The position numbers and the translations under genes were made by a program. From positions 372,001-436,000 of the forward strand of contig NZ_BHVV01000008.1 in assembly GCF_003865015.1 (NCBI RefSeq): a stretch of DNA of 64,000 nucleotides, written 5' to 3'. Below are positions 8,837 to 16,783 of the stretch, in pieces. The stretch comes from Sulfurisoma sediminicola (lineage in GTDB: Bacteria > Pseudomonadota > Gammaproteobacteria > Burkholderiales > Rhodocyclaceae). The number at the start of each line of letters is the position of its first letter. Positions within the stretch are counted from its first letter, which is position 1. Under the pieces are notes generated by a model. That model was not told the origin of the DNA. It ran no database searches and was given only the letters and a program-made list of their open reading frames with translations.

Positions 8837-8853
8837 GGCGACCCCGTATGTGG

Positions 8854-8885
8854 CAAGGGCCTAGATCTTTCGATCTAAGCCCTTG
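8854..8885 (-). terminator. Hairpin downstream of tRNA-Arg
   Basis: A 14-base stem (8854-8867 with 8872-8885, one mismatch, loop TTTC) lies 8 bases beyond the tRNA 3' end. There is no clear U-run after it in the tRNA direction, so termination strength is doubtful. It also lies upstream of the small lipoprotein gene. Confidence 0.5.
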
Positions 8886-8892
8886 AATTTGT

Positions 8893-8969
8893 TGGCGCGC
8901 CCGGAGAGATTCGAACTCCCTACCCCTTGGTTCGTAGCCAAGTACTCTATCCAGATGAGCTACGGGCGC
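8893..8969 (-). tRNA. tRNA-Arg (ACG)
   Basis: The 77-base cloverleaf has acceptor GCGCCCG paired with CGGGCGC, and anticodon stem CTTGG/CCAAG with loop CTACGAA giving anticodon ACG. The T arm contains GTTCGAATC, and CCA is encoded at the 3' end (8895-8893). ACG is normally edited to ICG and reads CGU/CGC/CGA. A -10-like TATACT lies on the same strand at 8992-8987, about 18 bases before the mature 5' end. Confidence 0.95.
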
Positions 8970-9026
8970 CTTGCTTGAGGGCGCGAAGTATAACAGAACT
9001 TTTTCATGCCGCGCGCCGTGCCGTCG

Positions 9027-9668
9027 CTACTCGACGAGGCCGTGCTCGAGGCCGTAGCGGATCATCTCGGCGTTGCTGCGCAGGCCGGTCTTCTCGATGA
9101 TGCGGGCGCGGAAGGTGCTGATGGTGGCGACGGCGAGATTGAGTTCGTCGGCGATCTGGGTCAGCGGCCGGCCGACGGCGATCAGGCGGAAGACCTCGAA
9201 CTCGCGGTCGGTGAGCAGTTCGTGCAGCGGCTTCTCGCTGTCGCTGGCGATGGCGTCGGCGAGCTGCATCGCCACCGTCGGGCTCAGGTATTTCTTGCCC
9301 TGCGCCACCTGGCGGATCGCCGTGACCAGCAGTTCCGGCGCGCTCTGCTTGGTCAGGTAGCCCGAGGCGCCGGCCTTGATGGCGCGCACCGCGTACTGCT
9401 CTTCGGGGTGCATCGAGAGCATCAGCACCGGCAGCCGCGGGAATTCCTTCTTGAGCTGCTTGAGGGTGTCGATGCCGTTGCGGTTGGGCATGGTGACGTC
9501 GAGCAGGAAGACGTCCCACTGCTGCTGCCGCGCCAGTTGCAGCGCATCCGCACCGTCGTCCGCCTCGCCGGCGACGACGAGGTCGTCGGTCTCCGACAGG
9601 ATCTGCTTGAGGCCCTGACGAACGATGGCGTGATCGTCGGCGATGAGAACGTGAATCTTGGTGGCCAT
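9027..9668 (-). CDS. LuxR/NarL-type response regulator
   Basis: The 213-residue regulator has an N-terminal receiver with Asp11-Asp12, the phospho-acceptor Asp57 in LLDVTMP and Lys107 (YLTKQ). A LuxR-type helix-turn-helix follows at ~150-210 (LTDREFEVFRLIAVGRP). This architecture (UvrY/NarL/FixJ-like) binds DNA as a dimer after phosphorylation. The histidine kinase gene lies 14 bases upstream on the same strand, so the two form a two-component pair. The target genes are not evident from context. Confidence 0.94.
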   Translation of the reverse strand: MATKIHVLIADDHAIVRQGLKQILSETDDLVVAGEADDGADALQLARQQQWDVFLLDVTMPNRNGIDTLKQLKKEFPRLPVLMLSMHPEEQYAVRAIKAGASGYLTKQSAPELLVTAIRQVAQGKKYLSPTVAMQLADAIASDSEKPLHELLTDREFEVFRLIAVGRPLTQIADELNLAVATISTFRARIIEKTGLRSNAEMIRYGLEHGLVE

Positions 9669-9682
9669 GGGTCTTTCGGGTA

Positions 9683-11218
9683 TCAGAACAGATTGCGCTG
9701 CAACTCTTCCTCGTCACGGGACGGCTCGGCCCCGCGCCGCTCGGGCACCTGCAGCGCGATATGGGTGCCGCCGCTTTCCCCGCTCGCAACGTTGAAGGCA
9801 CCGGCCAGGCTGTGCACGCGTTCGCGGATGCCGCGCAGGCCGAAGGACTTGGGCTTGGCGAGATCGCCTTCGGAAATGCCGCGGCCGTTGTCGCGAATTT
9901 CGAGGGAGATACTACCGTTTTCGCGGCGCATGCGCAGCACCACCAGCGAGGCGTAGGCGTGCTTGGCGATGTTGGTCAGCGCCTCCTGCACGATGCGGAA
10001 CAGCGCCAGCGAGGTGTCGGCGTCGGGCTCGATGCCCTCGTCGTCGCAGTGGACACGGCAGGTGATGCCGAAGCGCTTGGCGAAGTCGTCGGCCTGGCAG
10101 CGTACCGCCTCGGCCAGGCCGAACTCCTTGAGGATGCCCGGCCGCAGTTCGCGCGAGACGCGGCTGGCCGTCGCCATGGCCTGGTCGAGCAGCGTGCCGA
10201 TCGCCTGCGCCTTGTCGCGCAGGCCGGCGGGCGTCGCGGGCAGTTTGGCGGTCAGCAGGTTGGTTTCGATCTTGATCGCGACGAGCAGGCTGCCGATCTC
10301 GTCGTGGATGTCGCGGGCGATGCGTTCGCGTTCCTCCTCGCGCACCACCTCGAGGTGCGACGACAACTCCGACAGCTGTTCGCGCGAGCGGCGCAGCTGG
10401 GCCTCGATCTCCTTGCTTTCCGAAACATCGGAGGCGATGCCCTGCCACACCGTGTCGCCATTGTCGACGTGGCCAAGGTGGCGCGACGTCGCGGAGAGGC
10501 TGATCCAGCGGCCACGGGCACGGCCCTTGAGCCTTCCCTCCCACTCCAGCGGCACGCCCGAGTGCACCGAAGCGGCGATGGCATCCTCGAGCCGGCGCCG
10601 GTCGGCGGCCTCGAAGGCGTCGAAGAAGCGCCGCGCCGAATAGACGATCTCGTGCTGCTTGATGCCGAGCAGGCGGTGGCAGCCGTCGCCGACGAAGAGG
10701 AATCGAAACTCGCCGCCACCGTCGCGCAGCAGCTGGAAGACCATGCCGGGCAGGCTCGACGCCATGGCGCGGAAGCGCGCCTCGCTGTCCTTGAGCATCT
10801 CGAGCGCGGCGCGGTGCTCGGCCCGATGGCGGGCCTCGCGGATCTCGCGCTCCAGCGCGGGTGCCAGACGGTCGAGGCGGTCGCTCGACACCACGTCGTG
10901 GGCGCCGGCCTTCATGGCACGGATCGCCGCCTTTTCGTCCGCGGGAGCCGCCACGATCACGCAGGGAATGTCGAGGTTCTGCTGGTGCATCGCCTTCAGC
11001 ACCGCCGCCGCGCTCAGCGTCGTCTCGCCGTAAAGATAAAGGCAGCCATCCCAGGTCTGCATGCGCAGCGCGGCGCGCAGCGCCGTCGGCGTCGCGGCAC
11101 GCATCACCCGGACTGCCATGCCGGACTGCGCCAGCCGTCCGGACACGGCCGCGACACGTTCGTCGGCGGCCGCGATCACCAGCAGACTGACGGAGGCATC
11201 GTGCGAAGTGTGCGTCAT
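9683..11218 (-). CDS. Sensor histidine kinase with degenerate receiver and PAS domain (HisKA_3 type)
   Basis: The 511 residues hold, in order, a receiver-like domain (~10-125), a PAS domain (~140-275), a HisKA_3 dimerisation helix with ERIARDIHDEIG (His305), and an ATPase domain with the N box around Asn416 and DNGRG at 443-447. There is no transmembrane segment, so it is a cytoplasmic NarX/UhpB-type kinase. In the receiver-like domain the position expected for the phospho-Asp falls in CLYLYGETT, with no Asp, so this module probably cannot be phosphorylated. The start ATG at 11218 gives a clean N-terminus. The partner is the regulator 14 bases downstream. PAS ligand unknown. Confidence 0.9.
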   Translation of the reverse strand: MTHTSHDASVSLLVIAAADERVAAVSGRLAQSGMAVRVMRAATPTALRAALRMQTWDGCLYLYGETTLSAAAVLKAMHQQNLDIPCVIVAAPADEKAAIRAMKAGAHDVVSSDRLDRLAPALEREIREARHRAEHRAALEMLKDSEARFRAMASSLPGMVFQLLRDGGGEFRFLFVGDGCHRLLGIKQHEIVYSARRFFDAFEAADRRRLEDAIAASVHSGVPLEWEGRLKGRARGRWISLSATSRHLGHVDNGDTVWQGIASDVSESKEIEAQLRRSREQLSELSSHLEVVREEERERIARDIHDEIGSLLVAIKIETNLLTAKLPATPAGLRDKAQAIGTLLDQAMATASRVSRELRPGILKEFGLAEAVRCQADDFAKRFGITCRVHCDDEGIEPDADTSLALFRIVQEALTNIAKHAYASLVVLRMRRENGSISLEIRDNGRGISEGDLAKPKSFGLRGIRERVHSLAGAFNVASGESGGTHIALQVPERRGAEPSRDEEELQRNLF

Positions 11219-11285
11219 GGAATGGCCGATTCTAAATCGAGGCCGCAGCTTGATCCGATATACTTCGCCGCTGTTGTGACAAAGG

Positions 11286-11361
11286 GCCGGCATAGCTCAG
11301 CTGGTAGAGCAACCGCCTTGTAAGCGGTAGGTCGTCTGTTCGATTCAGACTGTCGGCACCA
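11286..11361 (+). tRNA. tRNA-Thr (UGU)
   Basis: The 76-base cloverleaf has acceptor GCCGGCA paired with TGTCGGC, anticodon stem ACCGC/GCGGT with loop CTTGTAA (anticodon TGT), T-loop GTTCGATTC and encoded CCA. A TATACT hexamer at 11259-11264 is a plausible -10. It precedes the PF10136 gene by 39 bases. Confidence 0.95.
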
Positions 11362-11400
11362 TCCCGATCAAGGATCCGCACCCGCCACGAAGGGCCGCAC

Positions 11401-13479
11401 ATGACCCCCGCCACGACCCAGGCGCTGCTATCGGCCCTGCGCGGATTCACCGACGCCGCCGCGGCAGCGGCCGACCCCGATCGCGCCCTCGACCTCTTCG
11501 TCGCGCTGTTCGACGCGGTGCGACCACGGCGCAGCAGGAACCTCGAGAGTGCGCTGGCCAACTACGTCTTCGTGGTCGAGCACTTCGAGGCCGACCGCGC
11601 GCTCGCCAAGGCCGCGCACGGCCAGCTGCAGATCCTGTTGACCAGCCGACGGCTGCTGCGCTTCTTCGCCGACAGCGGCATCCTGCCGGCGACGGGCTTC
11701 TTCAGCGAGCTCGGCCGCATCGTTTCCAGCCGCCTGCTGCCCGAGGTGCCGGACGACAGCGATTTCCGCGGCTGCCTGCACCGCATCTTCCACCGTCCCG
11801 ACGACTGGCTCTGGCTGCAAGCGATCCCCCCCGAGCTGACCCAGCGCTTCTGGCGCTCGCTCGCGCCGGCCTCTCCGGCCGAGCTGGCGGAGTTCAAGCC
11901 CGCGTTCCAGTACGTCACCGGCGAGATCCTCGACGCCCTGCTGGTACTGGCCTACCGCATCGGAGCGCTCGGTTCCGAGCCCGAGCTTGATCGCCTCGGT
12001 CCGAGCTTCGCCCGCCATACGGTGCGCTTCCATGCCACCGCGGCAGCCGCCCAGTATTTCGCCGACGCCTGGCGGCGCCACCAGGTCGAACCCCGCGATC
12101 TCGAGGGCGAGATCAAGGATCTCGAAGTCATGCTCGACCAGTCGCGCGAAGCCCTCGACGACGCCCACCGCATCGCTCTGCGACGCGGCACCAGCCTTCA
12201 TCTCACCTACGTGCTGCAGCGCTCGCGCCAGACCCTCGACCGTATCGAGCAGCTGAGCCGGCTGCTTGGCGACGCCGGCGGCGCCGGGCGCGAAGCGGGC
12301 GTGCTCGCCGCCTGGAGCACGGTGGCGCGCGACGCCCTGCGCATGGATTCGCGGCGCAACAGCCCCACCCATCACATCCGCTCGGGCATCGAGATGCTGG
12401 CGCTGCGCGTCACCGACAATGCCGCCAAGACCGGCGAGCACTACATCGCCGAGACGCCGGCACAGTACGCAGGCATGTGGCGCGCGGCCGCCGGCGCCGG
12501 CGTGATCATCGCCGCGATGGCGCTGCTGAAGATATTCAGCAGCAAGCTCGACCTCGCGCCGGCCGGCTACGCCCTGCTCTACAGCCTCGACTACGGCCTC
12601 GGCTTCGTCGTCATCTACATGCTGCACCTGACCGTCGCCACCAAACAGCCGGCGATGACGGCGCAGACCATCGCCGGCTACCTCGGCAGCGCGAGCCAGG
12701 GGCGCGTCGCCGAGTTGGACCGCGTGGTCGAACTCGTCGCCGCGGTGACGCGCAGCCAGCTCGCGGCGATTCTCGGCAACGTGATGCTGGCGATGCCCGC
12801 CGCACTGCTGATCGCCTACGCCCTCAACCGGGCCGCCGGCTCGCCGATCATCGACCCGGGCAAGGCCGCGCACCTGCTCGACGACCTCGACCCACTCGGC
12901 TGGGCCATTCCGCATGCCGCCGTGGCCGGCGTCTTCCTCTTCCTGTCGGGCCTGATCTCGGGCTACTTCGACAACAAGGCGAGCTATGCCCAGATCGGCG
13001 CCCGCGTGGCCCGCTTGCGCTGGCTGCGCGCCATGTTCGGCAGCGACCGCGCCGAGGCGGCGGGCAGCTATCTCGAGAACCATCTCGGCGGCCTCATGGG
13101 CAATTTCCTCTTCGGCTGCATGCTCGGCTCCACCGGCACCATCGGCCAGATCCTCGGCCTGCCCGTCGACATCCGCCACATCGCCTTCGCCTCCGCCAAC
13201 CTCGGCTATGCCTGGCAGGCCTTCGACTACGCCCTGCCGCTGCGCACCCTGCTCTGGGCCGGGCTGGGCGTCGCCTTGATCGGCTTCACCAATCTCGCCG
13301 TGAGCTTCGCCCTGGCGCTGTGGATGGCGCTGCGCGCCCGCGGCGTCGAATTCACCCAGACGCGCGAACTGCTGCGGCGGCTGTGGCTGCTGTTCAAGTC
13401 GCGTCCGGCGCTGTTCCTGCTTCCGCTGCGAACCGGCGAAGCGGCCGCCGCTGCGCAGACCGGGAAACCCCGGCGCTGA
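11401..13479 (+). CDS. PF10136-type 'site-specific recombinase' membrane protein
   Basis: This is a 692-residue protein of the family named after a putative gonococcal site-specific recombinase (PF10136). The N-terminal half is soluble and alpha-helical. The C-terminal half (from ~365) has about seven hydrophobic membrane segments and carries the family-like stretches SGLISGYFDNKASY and ENHLGGLMGNFLFGCMLGS. No serine or tyrosine recombinase catalytic motif is visible and the protein is clearly membrane-embedded, so the recombinase name is doubtful; the true role is unknown. It is flanked by tRNA-Thr and tRNA-fMet with no sign of recent transfer. Confidence 0.82.
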   Translation: MTPATTQALLSALRGFTDAAAAAADPDRALDLFVALFDAVRPRRSRNLESALANYVFVVEHFEADRALAKAAHGQLQILLTSRRLLRFFADSGILPATGFFSELGRIVSSRLLPEVPDDSDFRGCLHRIFHRPDDWLWLQAIPPELTQRFWRSLAPASPAELAEFKPAFQYVTGEILDALLVLAYRIGALGSEPELDRLGPSFARHTVRFHATAAAAQYFADAWRRHQVEPRDLEGEIKDLEVMLDQSREALDDAHRIALRRGTSLHLTYVLQRSRQTLDRIEQLSRLLGDAGGAGREAGVLAAWSTVARDALRMDSRRNSPTHHIRSGIEMLALRVTDNAAKTGEHYIAETPAQYAGMWRAAAGAGVIIAAMALLKIFSSKLDLAPAGYALLYSLDYGLGFVVIYMLHLTVATKQPAMTAQTIAGYLGSASQGRVAELDRVVELVAAVTRSQLAAILGNVMLAMPAALLIAYALNRAAGSPIIDPGKAAHLLDDLDPLGWAIPHAAVAGVFLFLSGLISGYFDNKASYAQIGARVARLRWLRAMFGSDRAEAAGSYLENHLGGLMGNFLFGCMLGSTGTIGQILGLPVDIRHIAFASANLGYAWQAFDYALPLRTLLWAGLGVALIGFTNLAVSFALALWMALRARGVEFTQTRELLRRLWLLFKSRPALFLLPLRTGEAAAAAQTGKPRR

Positions 13480-13503
13480 CCGCCACATTTCGGGCGATCC
13501 TTG

Positions 13504-13532
13504 TTGACGCATCTTCGCCCTCGCTTTAGAAT
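13504..13532 (+). promoter_or_regulatory. Sigma-70 promoter of tRNA-fMet
   Basis: TTGACG at 13504-13509 and TAGAAT at 13527-13532 are separated by exactly 17 bases. Transcription would begin near 13539, about six bases before the mature tRNA. Confidence 0.75.
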
Positions 13533-13544
13533 GCCGTTCTCTGA

Positions 13545-13621
13545 CGCGGGGTGGAGCAGTCTGGCAGCTCGTCGGGCTCATAACCCGAAGGTCGCAAGTT
13601 CAAATCTTGCCCCCGCAACCA
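13545..13621 (+). tRNA. Initiator tRNA-fMet (CAU)
   Basis: This 77-base tRNA has anticodon CAT in loop CTCATAA. Two initiator hallmarks are visible: the unpaired first base (C1 opposite A72) and three consecutive G-C pairs in the anticodon stem (GGG/CCC). CCA is encoded. Confidence 0.96.
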
Positions 13622-13630
13622 ACAAAAAGA

Positions 13631-13668
13631 CAATAAGGCCAATCACTTAGCGGTGGTTGGCCTTATTG
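13631..13668 (+). terminator. Hairpin downstream of tRNA-fMet
   Basis: A 16-base stem (13631-13646 with 13653-13668, one G-U pair, six-base loop) begins nine bases after the tRNA. The tail is only CTTTGG, so the U-run is poor. It may act as a terminator or 3' stabiliser. Confidence 0.6.
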
Positions 13669-13699
13669 CTTTGGCATAGCGGAACAGTTCCCCCTGTCG

Positions 13700-14416
13700 A
13701 TGCAAAGCTACCGCTCCATCCCCATCGAGGAATGCAAGGATCCGCTGGTCGGCATCCCGGCTGAGCCCTTCGCCTTCACCCGGCCCCACCCTTACGTCCT
13801 GCTCGGCGCGCCCTATGGCGACGCATCGCCCTGGATGCTGCGGCGGCGCGTCCTCGCGGCGCTGCTGCAGGCCGCCGACGCGCTGCACGCGCGCAGGCCG
13901 GGCTGGCGGCTGAAGCTGTTCGACGCCTACCGGCCGCTGCCGGTGCAGGCATTCATGGTCTGGCGGGAGTTCGGCCTCCAGGCCGAACGGGCCGGTCGTT
14001 CACTGGCGCCGTGTCGCAACCCGGCCGAACTGGAGGTGCGGGAACCCGAACTCCACGCGGCGCTGGCGGCCACGGTGTTCGAGTTCTGGGGCATCCCCAG
14101 CGACGATCCGCGCACCCCACCGCCGCACAGCACCGGCGCGGCCGTCGACCTGACGCTGCAGGACGCAGCGGGGCACGAGGTCGACATGGGCTGCCCAATC
14201 GACGAGACGACGGAGCGCGCCTATCCCGACCACTATGCCGGCGCGACCACGCCGGAGCTACATGGCTTTCACGAGCGGCGGACGCTGCTGCACGACGTGA
14301 TGACCTCGGCCGGGTTCAACCGGCACGCCAACGAGTGGTGGCACTTTTCGCTCGGCGACCAGATGTGGGCGTGGGCGCGGGGCGAGCGCGCGGCCATTTT
14401 CGGCCGGGCCCGGTGA
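13700..14416 (+). CDS. D-alanyl-D-alanine dipeptidase (VanX/DdpX family, M15D)
   Basis: The 238-residue zinc dipeptidase has all expected residues: Arg78 in DAYRP, the metal ligands His143 and Asp150 in HSTGAAVD, and the catalytic Glu212 with ligand His215 in EWWHF. Relatives cleave D-Ala-D-Ala, either as part of glycopeptide resistance (VanX) or for peptidoglycan dipeptide use (DdpX). No vanH/vanA-like ligase or signal peptide is present, so a cytoplasmic nutrient or recycling role is more likely than resistance. Confidence 0.9.
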   Translation: MQSYRSIPIEECKDPLVGIPAEPFAFTRPHPYVLLGAPYGDASPWMLRRRVLAALLQAADALHARRPGWRLKLFDAYRPLPVQAFMVWREFGLQAERAGRSLAPCRNPAELEVREPELHAALAATVFEFWGIPSDDPRTPPPHSTGAAVDLTLQDAAGHEVDMGCPIDETTERAYPDHYAGATTPELHGFHERRTLLHDVMTSAGFNRHANEWWHFSLGDQMWAWARGERAAIFGRAR

Positions 14417-14698
14417 TCACTCGTCCCGACTGCGCGGCAGGGTGATGTACTCGGCCGCGTGGTGTTCCTCGACGATCACCGCCTCGCCCTCGATCACTTG
14501 TCCTCCCGGCGGCCGTTCGCGCAAGGTTCTGCGCAGTTTCCGCGTCTTCCACCAGAAGTAGCCCCAGGCCGCGAGTCCGGCGACGGCGAGGACTGCGAGC
14601 AGTACCACCGAGAACATCACGCCCAGGACGAGCAGCGCCGCACCGGCGACCACGCCGAGCAGCTTTCCGAGCGGGCCGGGTTCGTCGGGCCGGTTCAT
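14417..14698 (-). CDS. Small membrane protein, unknown
   Basis: The 93-residue product has a long hydrophobic region at ~13-50 that could form one or two membrane helices. A basic patch KTRKLRRTLRERP follows, then a cytoplasmic acidic tail. I do not recognise a family. The start ATG at 14698 was chosen because the longer frame upstream gives no sensible N-terminus. It converges on the VanX-like gene, its stop directly adjacent to that gene's stop. Confidence 0.6.
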   Translation of the reverse strand: MNRPDEPGPLGKLLGVVAGAALLVLGVMFSVVLLAVLAVAGLAAWGYFWWKTRKLRRTLRERPPGGQVIEGEAVIVEEHHAAEYITLPRSRDE

Positions 14699-14867
14699 CG
14701 GCGATGCCTCAGTCTGCGGGTCATGTCCATTCCTGTCGCATTTGAATCCGGTCGGCGGGAGCCATCCCGGCGGTGCGCAATGATATGCCGATGCCGGTGT
14801 CCGCACACTTCGTTCAGTATTCGGAGATACTGCCGTTCTGCCCTGAAACGCGACCTGAGGTGCAACG

Positions 14868-16775
14868 CTGATCTCCCTCCGCCTCCATTCGCTCCGTGCG
14901 AAGCTGATCCTCGCCATCGGCCTGCCACTGCTGGCGATCCATGGCGTCCTGCTGACCCAGGAATACCTGGTCGGCAAGGCCGAGGCGATCGCCGACATGG
15001 CGGTATATCTGCGCGAACTGACCCGGCACCGGGCAGCGCGCATCGACGGCGAGTTTTCGGTGCTGGCCCAGGCGGCCCGTTCGTCCGCCTGGCAGCTCGA
15101 CGGCGTCGCACCCGACGACCAGGCCGCGCTCGACCGGATACTGCAGGGCACGCTGGCACAAAGCGAACTCATCTACGGCTCCGCGATCGCCTTCGACCCC
15201 GGACTCCGGCGTGTGGCCCCCTACCTCTATCGCCCCGGCGGCGAAACCTCGCTGCGCCGACTGGACATCGGACGCGATGCCTACGACTACACAAGCTGGG
15301 ACTGGTTCCGCCTGCCGCGCGAAGCCGGATCGCCGGTATGGGTGGAGCCCTATTTCGACAAGGGCGCCGGCAACGTGCTGATGGTCACTTATGGCGTGCC
15401 CCTGTCGCGACAAGGACAGTTCAGGGCAGTGCTGACGGTGGATGTCTCGCTCGAAAGGCTGCGCGCGGACATGTCCCGGGTCGAAGTGCCGAACGGCTTC
15501 GTCGCGCTCGCGAGCCGTCGCGGTGTCTTCCTTTCCCACCCGCGGCCGGACATGGTCATGCACGAAAGCGTGGCCGGCGTCGCCGCAAAGCTCGATCTGC
15601 CGGAACTGGCGGCTGCCGCAACGGACATGGCGTCGGGCAGGAGCGGCGTGGTGCGGCTGCTCGATCCCAACGACGGCGAGGGCATGAGCTGGCTGGTGTA
15701 CGCGCCGATCGCGTCCACCGGATGGTCGCTCATGGCCCTGGTCGAGGAAGAAAAGGTGCTGGCCCAGGTCAATCAACGCCTGCAGCGCCAGCTGCTGGTG
15801 TCGCTGGCCGGCGCGGTGCTGGTGCTGCTGATACTGCTGCTGACCACGGTGCGCATCACGCGGCCGCTCGTCCGCCTCGGCGAGACCGCGCGGCAGGTGG
15901 CCGGCGGAAACCTCGCGGCACGGGCTCAGGACGTCTCCGGCCACGACGAAATCGGCCGGTTCGCGACGGTGTTCAACCGCATGCTCGACGAGCTCGATGC
16001 GGCGACCGCGGCCCGCATCCGCGAAGCCGCGGCGCGGCAGGCGGTGGAAAGCGAACTCAAGGTGGCGCTGGAAATCCAGCGATCCCTGCTGCCCCATGTC
16101 TTTCCGCCGTTTCCCGACCATTCCGAATTCGAGCTCTACGCGATATGCAACCCGGCCCTGTCCATGAGCGGGGACTTCTACGACTTCTTCCTGCTCGACG
16201 AGAACACGCTGGTGCTGCTCATCGCCGACGTCTGCGGCAAGGGCGTGCCGGCGGCGATGTTCATGGCGGTGGCGCGCACCACCCTGCGCAATCTCGGCCG
16301 GCCGGGGCTATCGCCGGCCCAGGTGCTCGAGGCCGCCAACCAGGCGCTGGTCGCCGAGAACGAGCAAGGCATGTTCGTGACCCTGTTCCTCGCGCACTAC
16401 GACCTGGCGAGCGGCGCACTGCGCTATGCCGGCGCCGGCCATCCGCCGCCCTGCCTGGTCCGCAGCGATGGCGAGGTCGCCCGCCTGCCGTCGCATGGCG
16501 GCCTGTTCGGCGTGTTCGCGGAAGCGCGCTACGAGATGGGCGAGTCACGCCTGGAACCCGGCGATGCACTCGTCCTGTACACCGACGGTGTCACCGAGGC
16601 CCACGATGCCGGCGGGACGCTCTACGGCGAAGCCCGTCTGGCGACACTGCTGCAGGACGCGGCGTCGCAGCCGGCGGAGTCGATCTGCCGCGCGGTGGTC
16701 GCCGACGTGGATGCCTATCGCGCGGACGGGCGCCAGGACGACGTCACGCTGCTGGTCCTGCGGCGCACGGCCTGA
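14868..16775 (+). CDS. Membrane receptor with Cache, HAMP and SpoIIE-type PP2C phosphatase domains
   Basis: The 635 residues are arranged as an N-terminal membrane helix (~12-30), a periplasmic dCache-like sensor (~35-270), a second membrane helix (~300-322, LLVSLAGAVLVLLILLL), a HAMP linker, and a PP2C/SpoIIE phosphatase domain. The phosphatase motifs are SMSGDFYDFF, IADVCGKGVPA, YTDGVTEA and GRQDDVTLL. Such proteins dephosphorylate anti-sigma-factor antagonists in response to an extracellular signal. No ATG, GTG or TTG occurs in frame before 14997, a start that would remove the first membrane helix. The open frame begins at 14859, so I propose CTG at 14868 (MISLRLHSLRAKL), preceded by GAGGTG. 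No anti-sigma or antagonist gene is adjacent. Confidence 0.85.
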   Translation: MISLRLHSLRAKLILAIGLPLLAIHGVLLTQEYLVGKAEAIADMAVYLRELTRHRAARIDGEFSVLAQAARSSAWQLDGVAPDDQAALDRILQGTLAQSELIYGSAIAFDPGLRRVAPYLYRPGGETSLRRLDIGRDAYDYTSWDWFRLPREAGSPVWVEPYFDKGAGNVLMVTYGVPLSRQGQFRAVLTVDVSLERLRADMSRVEVPNGFVALASRRGVFLSHPRPDMVMHESVAGVAAKLDLPELAAAATDMASGRSGVVRLLDPNDGEGMSWLVYAPIASTGWSLMALVEEEKVLAQVNQRLQRQLLVSLAGAVLVLLILLLTTVRITRPLVRLGETARQVAGGNLAARAQDVSGHDEIGRFATVFNRMLDELDAATAARIREAAARQAVESELKVALEIQRSLLPHVFPPFPDHSEFELYAICNPALSMSGDFYDFFLLDENTLVLLIADVCGKGVPAAMFMAVARTTLRNLGRPGLSPAQVLEAANQALVAENEQGMFVTLFLAHYDLASGALRYAGAGHPPPCLVRSDGEVARLPSHGGLFGVFAEARYEMGESRLEPGDALVLYTDGVTEAHDAGGTLYGEARLATLLQDAASQPAESICRAVVADVDAYRADGRQDDVTLLVLRRTA

Positions 16776-16783
16776 GCACAGCC

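Noticed and set aside
11401-13479. Active DNA recombinase flanked by tRNA genes as a sign of an integrative element
   Set aside because: The protein is a membrane protein without recombinase catalytic motifs, base composition is chromosomal, and no repeated tRNA ends (att duplications) are visible.
11428-13581. Long - strand frame opposite the PF10136 gene
   Set aside because: The + strand product has clear membrane segments and family motifs. The - strand product is low-complexity and runs into the tRNA-fMet gene.
13700-14416. VanX-like gene as glycopeptide-resistance determinant
   Set aside because: No vanH/vanA or regulator genes are nearby. Stand-alone homologues are common housekeeping dipeptidases in Proteobacteria.
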